Origin: Armatimonadota bacterium
Lineage (GTDB): Bacteria; Actinomycetota; Acidimicrobiia; Spongiisociales; UBA5794
Length of the DNA stretch: 6,328 nucleotides
Reading direction: 5' to 3'
Assembly (NCBI GenBank): GCA_008501565.1
Contig: QQUL01000101.1
Location: forward strand, 1-6,328
Shown: in pieces, positions 1-6,328 of the stretch
Layout: each line of letters begins with the position of its first letter
Position numbering within the stretch: the first letter of the stretch is position 1
Translations under genes and position numbers: made by a program
The notes under the pieces: generated by a model
Told to the model about the DNA's origin: nothing
Seen by the model: only the letters and a program-made list of their open reading frames with translations
Database searches by the model: none

Positions 1-1
1 T

Positions 2-319
2 TCCAAGCGGAGGCTCCCGTGTAGCACCAGCGCCAGTCAGGTGGAAGGCCGCGAGATCACAACCATCGAGGGCCTTGGTCACGGTCGCTTCCCTGATGAG
101 CTCCAAACGGCCTTCTCCGAACTCGGGGCCGCCCAGTGCGGCTACTGCACACCAGGCATGATCCTGTCAGCCCGTTCGCTTCTCGACAACAACCCCGATC
201 CGACGACCGATGACATCAACGAGGCGCTGGCGGGAAACCTCTGCCGCTGTACGGGCTATGTCGCGATCATCAGCGCCGTGCAACTTGCAGCGACGCGAAC
301 ATCCGGGAGCGCCGAGTAA
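2..319 (+). CDS. hcrC: 4-hydroxybenzoyl-CoA reductase, gamma ([2Fe-2S]) subunit, 5'-truncated
   Basis: This is the C-terminal part of the small iron-sulfur subunit of a xanthine-oxidase-family enzyme. The frame is open to the left edge, so the true start and the N-terminal plant-type ferredoxin domain with the first [2Fe-2S] cluster lie outside the window. The GTG at 41 is an internal valine. What remains is the helical second-cluster domain: the CGYC motif (codons at 137-148) followed by NLCRCTGY (CRC codons at 242-250), which together give the four ligands of the cluster nearest the molybdenum cofactor. In this family the subunit passes electrons between the FAD subunit and molybdopterin. 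It ends in TAA at 317-319, and the next gene starts on the very next base. By itself the fragment could belong to any molybdenum hydroxylase. The specific name comes from the neighbouring FAD subunit with its [4Fe-4S] insert. The family call is very safe, the substrate call less so. Confidence 0.88.
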   Translation, partial: SKRRLPCSTSASQVEGREITTIEGLGHGRFPDELQTAFSELGAAQCGYCTPGMILSARSLLDNNPDPTTDDINEALAGNLCRCTGYVAIISAVQLAATRTSGSAE

Positions 320-2710
320 ATGCATGCCGTTGGCACCGCTGGCCCCCGTATCGATGGCATGGAACAGACCACCGGGCGGACGAAGTACACCGACGACATG
401 ACGTTGCCCGGAATGCTCACCGGGCGCCTTGCACGAAGCACGGAGGCGCACGCCCGGATTGTTTCTATCGATACCTCCGCCGCCGAAGCGCTCGATGGAG
501 TCGAGGCCGTGCTTGTCGGGACCGACCTTCCTATCACCTACGGCATCCTCCCTGTCAGCCAGGACGAAACGGCCCTCGCTGTCGGCAAGGTGAGACACGT
601 CGGTGAACCCGTCGCCGCGGTGGCAGCCGTGGATGCGGCCACGGCTGAGCGTGCGGTCGATCTCATCAAAGTCGTCTACGAGCCACTCGACACGATCGCT
701 TCGATTGATGAAGCCCTTGAGACGGACCACGACCTGATCCACGGTGAGGGTGTCGGCCAGAACGTCCATCGGACCGCGGCGCTCGAATTCGGCGATGTCG
801 ATGAGGGGCTCGCCTCTGCAGACCACGTCCGCGAGGATGTCTTCTACTTCGCGGGGAATACTCATGCGGCACTTGAGCTCCATGCAGCCTTGGCCACTGC
901 CGAACCGGGAGGTCGAGTCACACTGTGGTCGTCGACCCAGGTACCGCACTATGTACATCGGACGCTGGCCAAGGTGCTCGAGATGCCTGCCGGCCAGATC
1001 CGGGTCATCGCAGCCCCGGTCGGCGGGGGGTTCGGGGGAAAGACCGATCCGTTCTCGCATGAGATCGTCGCTGCGAAGCTCGCGATGGTCACGGGACGCC
1101 CGGTCAAGTTCACCCTCACCCGTGAGGAAGTCTTCTATGCACATCGGGGTCGTCACCCCGTGCTGATGTGGGTCAAGACGGGCTTCGACACCGAGGGCCG
1201 CATCACCGCATGCCATTTCAAGACGTTCCTCGAAGGGGGTGCTTTCGGGAGCTATGGCGCCGCATCCCTGTATTACACCGGCGCCCTTCAGACGTCCACC
1301 TATCAGATTCCGAACTACCGGTTCGAAGGGGTGCGGGTCTTCACGAACAAGCCGCCATGCGGGCCCAAGCGAGGTCACGGGACCCCCCAGCCGAGGTTTG
1401 CGCTCGAATGTCAGCTCGACAAGGCGGCCGAGGACCTCGGCCTTGACCCCGTCGCCATCCGTCTCATCAACGCCGTGGAGCCGAATTCGATGACGGTCAA
1501 CCACCTCAGGATCACCAGCTGTGCGCTCACCGAATGCATTGAACGGGCCGCCGAGGTATCTGATTTCAAAGAGAAGTTCGAGAGTCTCCCTACCGGCAAA
1601 GGCGTCGGAATCGCCGTCGGTGCGTACATGTGTGGAGCCGGGCTTCCCATCTACTTCAATGACATGCCCCAATCCGAGGTACAGATCAAGGTTGATCGGG
1701 GAGGCGGCGTCACCGTGTTCTCCATGGCAACCGACATCGGGCAGGGATCAACAACCATGCTCGCAACCGTTGTCGCGGAGGTACTCGGACTCGAGCCCTC
1801 CGACATCGCAATGGTGACGGCAGACACCGACCTCACGCCGGTCGACCTCGGCAGCTATTCGTCCCGGGTCACCTTCATGGGAGGGAACGCGGCGCTCCAA
1901 GCAGGAATCGCCGTCAAGGACCGTGTGTTTGGCGCCGTTGCTGACAAGCTCGGCGCCCCTGTTGAGAGTCTCGTTGCCCAGAACGGGCGAATCGAAGACG
2001 CAGAAGAACCTGATACGGGAGTGACGTGGGCCGAGGCTGTGGCTCTCGCAATCGCCAGCGGGGGACCGCTCATCGAGTCGGGAAGCTACAAGGCACCGAA
2101 GCTTGCGGGGCTCTACAAGGGAGCTGGCGTCGGGATCTCACCCGCCTACAGCTACTCGGTGGCGGTTGTCGAGGTCGACTGCAATCCCGACACGGGAATC
2201 GTCAACGTCGAAAAGGTCTGGCTCGCACACGACATAGGTCAATCGATCAACCCGCTACTCGTCGAGGGCCAGATCGAGGGTGGGGTCTACATGGGACTCG
2301 GCGAGGCGCTCTTCGAAGCAGACGACTTCCGCGGCGCCCTACACCGTGGCCCATCCTTGTTGGACTACAAGATGCCGACGTCGCTCGACATGCCCCCCGT
2401 GGAGTCGATCATTGTTGACTCCCATGATCCCGAAGGACCGTTCGGAGCCAAAGAAGTCGGGCAGGGACCACTGCTTCCCGTCATCCCTGCGGTCGCCAAT
2501 GCGATTTGGAACGCCCTCGGAATTCGCATGGATCAGACTCCCTTCACTCCGGACAAGATCGTCGCAGCCCTGCGTGATGTTGCACGAGGCAAACCGGGCA
2601 GAATCGGTCCGAAAGAGGTTCCCGCATTCGAGTTCCCACCACTGATCATGGTGGAACCACCCGAAGGGTTCCCGACAGGACGCACACACACCGGGGCGGG
2701 TGTCTCGTGA
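320..2710 (+). CDS. hcrA: 4-hydroxybenzoyl-CoA reductase, alpha (molybdopterin) subunit
   Basis: This 796-residue protein is the large catalytic subunit of the molybdenum hydroxylase. The N-terminal part (about residues 9-120) holds the conserved PRIDGMEQTTGRTKY start and the aldehyde-oxidase a/b hammerhead domain, so the ATG at 320 fits better than the internal ATG at 359. The molybdopterin-binding part follows: VGGGFGGK at 234-241, KRGHGTPQ at 350-357, TDIGQGSTT at 471-479 and DLGSYSSRVTFMGGNA at 509-524. Near the C-terminus is GPFGAKEVGQGPLLP (706-720). Here Q715 stands where the family's GxGE motif usually has the catalytic glutamate. In known 4-hydroxybenzoyl-CoA reductases this subunit reductively removes the para-hydroxyl group to give benzoyl-CoA. 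The last 45 or so residues form a proline-rich tail beyond the usual end of the fold. GGGAG at 305-309 is the likely ribosome binding site. The start abuts the stop of the small subunit and the stop overlaps the next start. An aryl-CoA dehydroxylase with a different ring substrate is possible. Confidence 0.85.
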   Translation: MHAVGTAGPRIDGMEQTTGRTKYTDDMTLPGMLTGRLARSTEAHARIVSIDTSAAEALDGVEAVLVGTDLPITYGILPVSQDETALAVGKVRHVGEPVAAVAAVDAATAERAVDLIKVVYEPLDTIASIDEALETDHDLIHGEGVGQNVHRTAALEFGDVDEGLASADHVREDVFYFAGNTHAALELHAALATAEPGGRVTLWSSTQVPHYVHRTLAKVLEMPAGQIRVIAAPVGGGFGGKTDPFSHEIVAAKLAMVTGRPVKFTLTREEVFYAHRGRHPVLMWVKTGFDTEGRITACHFKTFLEGGAFGSYGAASLYYTGALQTSTYQIPNYRFEGVRVFTNKPPCGPKRGHGTPQPRFALECQLDKAAEDLGLDPVAIRLINAVEPNSMTVNHLRITSCALTECIERAAEVSDFKEKFESLPTGKGVGIAVGAYMCGAGLPIYFNDMPQSEVQIKVDRGGGVTVFSMATDIGQGSTTMLATVVAEVLGLEPSDIAMVTADTDLTPVDLGSYSSRVTFMGGNAALQAGIAVKDRVFGAVADKLGAPVESLVAQNGRIEDAEEPDTGVTWAEAVALAIASGGPLIESGSYKAPKLAGLYKGAGVGISPAYSYSVAVVEVDCNPDTGIVNVEKVWLAHDIGQSINPLLVEGQIEGGVYMGLGEALFEADDFRGALHRGPSLLDYKMPTSLDMPPVESIIVDSHDPEGPFGAKEVGQGPLLPVIPAVANAIWNALGIRMDQTPFTPDKIVAALRDVARGKPGRIGPKEVPAFEFPPLIMVEPPEGFPTGRTHTGAGVS

Positions 2711-3690
2711 CGATTCAGGTTCCACCCGTAGGTTTCGTATCTGCCGGGACGCTCGAAGAAGCTGCACGGCTCGTTTCGGATCCCGCAGAACGAGCGGTTC
2801 TCATTGCCGGAGGCACCGATCTGGTGCCGAAGCTCAAGCGTCGGCAAACCGCTCCGATCACGCTCGTTTCCCTCGCCGACATCGAGGCAATGCACGGCAT
2901 CGCAATCACCGACGACGGATCGTGTGTGATCGGTGCCCTCACCACGCTGGCTGAAATCGCCGACTCTTCAGATGTCCCCCCGGTGCTTGCAACCGCGGCT
3001 TCGACAGTTGCCTCACCCCAGATCAGGAACTCTGCAACGATCGGCGGCAATCTGTGCGTCGATACGCGCTGCAACTACATCGACATGCCCCTCACCTGGC
3101 GACAGGCCCGAGGTCACTGCCTCAAGGACGGAGGCGACACCTGCTGGGTTGCACCCGCGAGCAACAGGTGCTGGGCGATCAGCTCAACCGATCTCGCACC
3201 AGTCGCCATCGCCCTCAACGCAACGGTGCGCCTGGTGAGTTCACGGGGTGAGCGGGTCGTACCCGCAGAAGTGTTGTATCGCAGCGACGGGATCGACTAC
3301 CTCACCAAGACACCCGATGAGATCCTCGTCGACATCACGATCCCGGCGCACACGACACGGAACTCGTTCCAGAAACTGCGGCGACGCGGATCAATCGACT
3401 TTGCGCTCCTCTCCGTGGCGTGCGCCGTTGACCTCGACACGGAAGGCACCTGCACCTCTGCGCGGATTGTCGTGGGCGGTATCGCTTCTGCTCCCGTGAG
3501 TGCAACGGATGCGGAGACCTTCCTCGCTGGCAAGCAACTGACACCCGAGGTCATCGAGGAGGCATCGGAGATTGCCTCGAAGCCCGTCCGTGCACAGGAC
3601 AACACCGACACGGGCCAGCGGTATCGGAAGTGGATGATCTCGGTGCACGTGGCCAAGGCACTCAACGAGGCAGCCGCCGAGCGTGCATGA
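2707..3690 (+). CDS. hcrB: 4-hydroxybenzoyl-CoA reductase, beta (FAD and [4Fe-4S]) subunit
   Basis: This 327-residue protein is the flavin subunit of the complex. FAD-binding motifs are visible at LIAGGTDLVP (residues 32-41) and ATIGGNLC (110-117), followed by the CO-dehydrogenase-flavoprotein C-terminal domain (about 215-325). Between the two lies an insert with C122, C138, C146 and C155, spaced 15, 7 and 8 residues apart. Ordinary xanthine-dehydrogenase-type FAD subunits lack it. In the Thauera 4-hydroxybenzoyl-CoA reductase the equivalent loop binds an extra [4Fe-4S] cluster that takes low-potential electrons from ferredoxin and reverses the usual direction of flow. This is the strongest evidence for naming the whole complex. 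The gene starts with GTG in a GTGA overlap with the large subunit stop. The upstream GGGGCGGG is only a weak ribosome binding site, so translation is probably coupled. The frame is intact, and the length is close to what I recall for HcrB. Confidence 0.9.
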   Translation: MTIQVPPVGFVSAGTLEEAARLVSDPAERAVLIAGGTDLVPKLKRRQTAPITLVSLADIEAMHGIAITDDGSCVIGALTTLAEIADSSDVPPVLATAASTVASPQIRNSATIGGNLCVDTRCNYIDMPLTWRQARGHCLKDGGDTCWVAPASNRCWAISSTDLAPVAIALNATVRLVSSRGERVVPAEVLYRSDGIDYLTKTPDEILVDITIPAHTTRNSFQKLRRRGSIDFALLSVACAVDLDTEGTCTSARIVVGGIASAPVSATDAETFLAGKQLTPEVIEEASEIASKPVRAQDNTDTGQRYRKWMISVHVAKALNEAAAERA

Positions 3691-3696
3691 AGGGAC

Positions 3697-3702
3697 AGGA
3701 GA
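3697..3702 (+). promoter_or_regulatory. Ribosome binding site for the had-like gene
   Basis: AGGAGA lies 6 bases before the ATG at 3709, in the 18-base gap after the FAD subunit stop. It is a near-perfect Shine-Dalgarno match and supports that start. It is stronger than the sites before the two reductase genes. Confidence 0.75.
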
Positions 3703-3708
3703 CAGGCA

Positions 3709-4770
3709 ATGAGCAGCGACGGTAGGTACTCGTGGCGTTTCGTCGGGGTCGGTGAGCCTCTCGAACGAATCGAGGAGGCAGCGCGTCCGCCTTCCCAAGG
3801 CGAGGTTGTGGTCGAAGTCGCCGGATGTGGCGTGTGTCACACGGATCTCGGATTCCTCGACGGGAGCGTTGCCACGAAGCAGCCGCTTCCGATAGTCCTG
3901 GGCCACGAGATAAGTGGCCGCGTCGTCCAGGCTGGATCCGGATCTGAGGACTGGCTCGACAAGGCGGTGCTCATTCCCGCAGTCATTCCATGTGATGCGT
4001 GTGACCTGTGCAGGGCAGGCAAAGGCAACGCGTGCATCAACCAGAAGATGCCCGGCAACGATCTCGACGGTGGGTGGGCGACCCACATCACCGTGCCGAC
4101 CAACGGGTTGTCCGTGATCGAGAACCTTCCCGACCGATACGAGCTCGCCGATCTGTCCGTCATCGCTGACGCGGTGACGACACCGCTTCAAGCCGTCCGA
4201 CGGGCCGGGGTGACAGACGGCGACTTCGTTGTCATCGTCGGCGTCGGTGGCGTCGGGTCGTATGCGGTTCAGATCGCAGCAGCATCCGGCGGTACCGTCG
4301 TGGCGGTTGACATCGACGACGAACGGCTTGACCAGCTCAAGGACTACGGAGCCGCGGCAACGGTGAACTCCCGTGGCATGTCTCCCCGTGATGTCCGGGA
4401 CGCCGTGCGGGAGCATGCCAAGGCATTCGGGAAGCCAGCCACCGGTTGGAAGATCTTTGAGTGCTCGGGAACCGCTCCCGGACAGGAGACCGCCTACGGG
4501 ATGCTCGGGCCCCAGGCAACGCTTGCCGTTGTCGGATTCACCATGGACAAGATCTCGATACGGCTCTCGAATCTGATGGCATTCGACGCCACCGCCTTCG
4601 GCACATGGGGATGCCCCCCGCAGCTGTATCCCGAAGCCATCGAACTGGTCACCTCAGGCAAGGTGGACCTCGCACCGTTCATCCGCAAGGTGCCGATGAC
4701 GGACATTGCACAAGCTCTCGACGACGCACACAACCGCGTCGATCCCCGACGGACAATTCTCATCCCATGA
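3709..4770 (+). CDS. had: 6-hydroxycyclohex-1-ene-1-carbonyl-CoA dehydrogenase (zinc alcohol dehydrogenase family)
   Basis: This 353-residue protein is a medium-chain zinc-dependent dehydrogenase. In the pathway it oxidises 6-hydroxycyclohex-1-ene-1-carbonyl-CoA to the 6-oxo compound with NAD+. The catalytic zinc site shows C43 (in GVCHTD) and H66-E67 (in GHE), with D154 (in ADAVTTP) a likely further ligand. The structural zinc loop is complete with C95, C98, C101 and C109. The Rossmann fold has GVGGVG at 178-183, and D201 ends the second strand, which favours NAD over NADP. The alcohol dehydrogenase family is certain from sequence. The specific substrate is inferred mainly from position, directly before the ring-cleaving hydrolase and the dienoyl-CoA hydratase, and from the overall resemblance to Had. 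The start is fixed by a good ribosome binding site. The stop lies 13 bases before the hydrolase start. A generic alcohol dehydrogenase recruited to the operon is the main alternative. Confidence 0.85.
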   Translation: MSSDGRYSWRFVGVGEPLERIEEAARPPSQGEVVVEVAGCGVCHTDLGFLDGSVATKQPLPIVLGHEISGRVVQAGSGSEDWLDKAVLIPAVIPCDACDLCRAGKGNACINQKMPGNDLDGGWATHITVPTNGLSVIENLPDRYELADLSVIADAVTTPLQAVRRAGVTDGDFVVIVGVGGVGSYAVQIAAASGGTVVAVDIDDERLDQLKDYGAAATVNSRGMSPRDVRDAVREHAKAFGKPATGWKIFECSGTAPGQETAYGMLGPQATLAVVGFTMDKISIRLSNLMAFDATAFGTWGCPPQLYPEAIELVTSGKVDLAPFIRKVPMTDIAQALDDAHNRVDPRRTILIP

Positions 4771-4777
4771 AAGGTGG
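4771..4777 (+). promoter_or_regulatory. Ribosome binding site fixing the oah start
   Basis: AAGGTGG sits immediately after the had stop and 6 bases before the ATG at 4784. It decides the start of the hydrolase: the frame is open further upstream to an ATG at 4706, but that would overlap had by 65 bases and lacks family-like sequence. Confidence 0.7.
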
Positions 4778-4783
4778 AACACC

Positions 4784-5902
4784 ATGGCATCCGTAGACAG
4801 CTTTGAGTTTGTCAATCACGAGCTCGTCCCCGATGTGACGTTCGACGAGGTGCTTTACGAGGAGCGCCCTGTTTACGATGCGGCTGGTGCAGTCGTCGAT
4901 GGCCTCCACTCGGTGTGGATCACGCTCAACAATCCCGAGCAGCTCAACTCGTATACGACCGCATCGGTGAAGGAGGTCATCCTCGCATTCCGTCGAGCGT
5001 CGGTCGACCGTGCCGCGGTCGCCGTCGTCTTCACCGCGGTCGGTGATCGATCATTCTGTACCGGGGGCAATACGGAGGAGTATTCCGAGTACTACGCAGG
5101 GCGACCTCTTGAGTATCGCCAGTACATGCGTCTGTTCAACGACATGGTGTCTGCCATCCTGATGTGCGACAAGCCGGTCATCAACCGGGTGAACGGCATG
5201 CGGATCGGTGGCGGTCAGGAGATCGGAATGGCGTGTGACTTCACGCTTGCCTCCGATATGGCTCGCTTCGGTCAGGCAGGCCCAAAGCACGGTTCGGCAC
5301 CAGACGGCGGCTCGACCGACTTCCTCGATCTCTACGTGGGGTTCACCCAAGCCATGGCGAGCTGTGTGCTGTGCGACCCCTGGAGTGCGCACGAAGCGCT
5401 GCGGCTCGGTTTGGTCAACGACATCTACCCGGTGCTGAAGGTTGACGGCGAGTTCATCCCGAACCCGCTGGTTGTCACGGATCGCTACCTCGACAAGTGG
5501 GGCAAGATCATCCACGGCAAATCGAAAGAAGGCGACGAACTCGCCGCTGCCAAAGAGACCGTGAAACTGGCAACAGTCGACTTCTCGATGCTTGACGCAG
5601 GCGTCGAAGAGATGATCACCAAGATTCTCTACACCATGCCCGATTGCACGATCAAGACGGTTGAGTCCGTCCGCAAGAAGAAGCTCGAACACTGGGACAA
5701 GAACAAGGAGTCGAACCGTGCGTGGCTCTCGCTGAACATGATGACGGAGGCCAAGGCAGGGTTCCAGGCATTCCACCGCGGTGACCGCGAGGTCGGTCGC
5801 GAGGTTGACTACATCGATCTGCGCCGCAGAATCGCTCAGGGCGAAACATGGGGCGACGAGCTGACCGAGGCTGTGTCCCCTCAGTACAAGGCAGATGCAT
5901 GA
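4784..5902 (+). CDS. oah: 6-oxocyclohex-1-ene-1-carbonyl-CoA hydrolase (ring-opening)
   Basis: This 372-residue protein of the crotonase superfamily is also known as BamA. It adds two waters to 6-oxocyclohex-1-ene-1-carbonyl-CoA and breaks the ring to give 3-hydroxypimelyl-CoA, so it is the committed ring-opening step of anaerobic benzoyl-CoA breakdown. The N-terminal VNHELVPDVTFDEVLYEERP (residues 10-29) is typical of the family and longer than in ordinary enoyl-CoA hydratases. The CoA-binding and oxyanion-hole segments are SFCTGGNTEEY (90-100) and MRIGGGQEIGMACD (139-152). The segment FGQAGPKHGSAPDGGSTDF (162-180) is diagnostic of this hydrolase and not of general hydratases. A charged C-terminal part (about 240-372) contains VRKKKLEHWDKNKESNRAW. 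The length is close to the roughly 377 residues I recall for the Thauera enzyme. Start chosen by ribosome binding site. The stop overlaps the next start in ATGA. I see no missing motif. Confidence 0.94.
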   Translation: MASVDSFEFVNHELVPDVTFDEVLYEERPVYDAAGAVVDGLHSVWITLNNPEQLNSYTTASVKEVILAFRRASVDRAAVAVVFTAVGDRSFCTGGNTEEYSEYYAGRPLEYRQYMRLFNDMVSAILMCDKPVINRVNGMRIGGGQEIGMACDFTLASDMARFGQAGPKHGSAPDGGSTDFLDLYVGFTQAMASCVLCDPWSAHEALRLGLVNDIYPVLKVDGEFIPNPLVVTDRYLDKWGKIIHGKSKEGDELAAAKETVKLATVDFSMLDAGVEEMITKILYTMPDCTIKTVESVRKKKLEHWDKNKESNRAWLSLNMMTEAKAGFQAFHRGDREVGREVDYIDLRRRIAQGETWGDELTEAVSPQYKADA

Positions 5903-6328
5903 CGGTTCGTCACGATGTCTCCGACGACGGGGCTGTCCACACGATCACGATCGACAAGCCGCCGGGGAACGTGGTTGACATCGCTGTCTGTGCCGAGCTG
6001 GAGCGTGCGATCGCAACGGCGGCGGACGCCGCGGGTGGCAAGGTTCTTGTCTTGCGTGCTGCGGGGAACAACTTCTCGTTTGGTGCAAGCGTCGAAGAGC
6101 ACTTGCCCGATACGGCCCCTGAGATGCTTGCCGCACTTGGTGCGGTCATCCGTGCCCTGGTTCGATTCCCCTATCCGACGTTGGTCGGTGTGCAGGGAAA
6201 CTGCCTTGGAGGCGGGCTGGAACTCGTTCTGGGATGTGGCATCGTGATCGCGGAAGAATCGGCAAAGCTCGCTTGTCCCGAGATCCAGCTCGGTGTCATC
6301 CCGCCTGCAGCAACGGCGCTGCTCGGTG
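5899..6328 (+). CDS. dch: Cyclohexa-1,5-diene-1-carbonyl-CoA hydratase, 3'-truncated by the window
   Basis: The ATG at 5899 overlaps the hydrolase stop (ATGA) and opens a frame with no stop to the right edge, giving 143 complete codons of a protein that in the family is about 260 residues. It is a crotonase-fold hydratase. It adds water to cyclohexa-1,5-diene-1-carbonyl-CoA, the product of benzoyl-CoA reductase, to give the 6-hydroxycyclohexene compound used by Had. The oxyanion-hole strand reads NFSFGASVEEHLP (58-70), which I recognise as characteristic of Dch. The second segment GNCLGGGLELVLGCG (100-114) supplies the backbone NH of the oxyanion hole and E108. E128, in CPEIQLG, matches the second catalytic glutamate of enoyl-CoA hydratase. 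Both acid residues known from the rat hydratase are therefore present. The C-terminal helices cannot be judged. A different enoyl-CoA hydratase is possible but less likely given the motif and the neighbours. Confidence 0.87.
   Translation, partial: MTVRHDVSDDGAVHTITIDKPPGNVVDIAVCAELERAIATAADAAGGKVLVLRAAGNNFSFGASVEEHLPDTAPEMLAALGAVIRALVRFPYPTLVGVQGNCLGGGLELVLGCGIVIAEESAKLACPEIQLGVIPPAATALLG

Noticed and set aside
1..40. Possible frameshift or broken start of the small subunit
   Set aside because: One frame meets a TAG at 22-24, but the frame that joins the conserved CGYC region stays open to the edge and reads like family sequence (PCSTSASQVEGREI), so the gene is simply cut by the window.
167..1672. 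501-codon open frame on the minus strand
   Set aside because: It lies opposite hcrC and hcrA, whose protein motifs are unmistakable. Its translation is rich in R, G and D with no recognisable domain, as expected for the antisense of GC-rich genes.
320..3690. Xanthine or carbon monoxide dehydrogenase
   Set aside because: Those enzymes lack the four-cysteine insert in the FAD subunit, and the neighbours are all benzoyl-CoA pathway genes.
3391..4416. 341-codon open frame on the minus strand
   Set aside because: It is opposite the end of hcrB and most of had, shows no domain, and is explained by codon bias of the real genes.
4706..4783. 26-codon N-terminal extension of oah from an upstream ATG
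   Set aside because: It would overlap had by 65 bases, has no ribosome site, and the extra residues look unlike the family. The ATG at 4784 has a well-placed AAGGTGG.
5051..5776. 241-codon open frame on the minus strand
   Set aside because: It is antisense to the hydrolase gene and its translation resembles no family I know.
5899..6328. Ordinary fatty-acid enoyl-CoA hydratase or BadK-type hydratase
   Set aside because: The NFSFGASVEEHLP segment and the position next to oah and had favour the cyclohexadienoyl-CoA hydratase, though the missing 3' half leaves some doubt.

Overview
The window is a densely packed, single-direction (+) stretch of catabolic genes, about 60% GC in the lines I counted by eye. 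I see no RNA genes, mobile elements, repeats or CRISPR. The largest gap between genes is 18 bases. All six genes fit one job: anaerobic breakdown of aromatic compounds through benzoyl-CoA. The host is therefore probably a GC-rich bacterium able to degrade aromatics without oxygen. The sequence alone does not fix its phylum.

Positions 1-3690 hold a three-subunit molybdenum hydroxylase in the order small [2Fe-2S] subunit (5' end outside the window), large molybdopterin subunit, medium FAD subunit. The FAD subunit carries a four-cysteine insert, C122/C138/C146/C155, which is the known hallmark of 4-hydroxybenzoyl-CoA reductase. This enzyme removes the para-hydroxyl group and yields benzoyl-CoA.

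Positions 3709-6328 hold the modified beta-oxidation steps that follow ring reduction: a zinc alcohol dehydrogenase best read as 6-hydroxycyclohex-1-ene-1-carbonyl-CoA dehydrogenase (had), the ring-opening 6-oxocyclohex-1-ene-1-carbonyl-CoA hydrolase (oah/bamA), and the 5' part of cyclohexa-1,5-diene-1-carbonyl-CoA hydratase (dch), which runs off the right edge. In pathway order the steps are: 4-hydroxybenzoyl-CoA to benzoyl-CoA (HcrCAB); benzoyl-CoA to the 1,5-dienoyl-CoA (benzoyl-CoA reductase, not in this window); hydration (Dch); oxidation to the 6-oxo compound (Had); and hydrolytic ring cleavage to 3-hydroxypimelyl-CoA (Oah).

Gene junctions are abutting (TAA|ATG), GTGA and ATGA overlaps, or short gaps with good ribosome binding sites, so the set reads as one operon. 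I found no wholly new system. The points most worth a second look are the direct linkage of the reductase to the had-oah-dch module, a glutamine at the position where the molybdenum hydroxylase family normally has its catalytic glutamate, and a proline-rich C-terminal tail on the large subunit.
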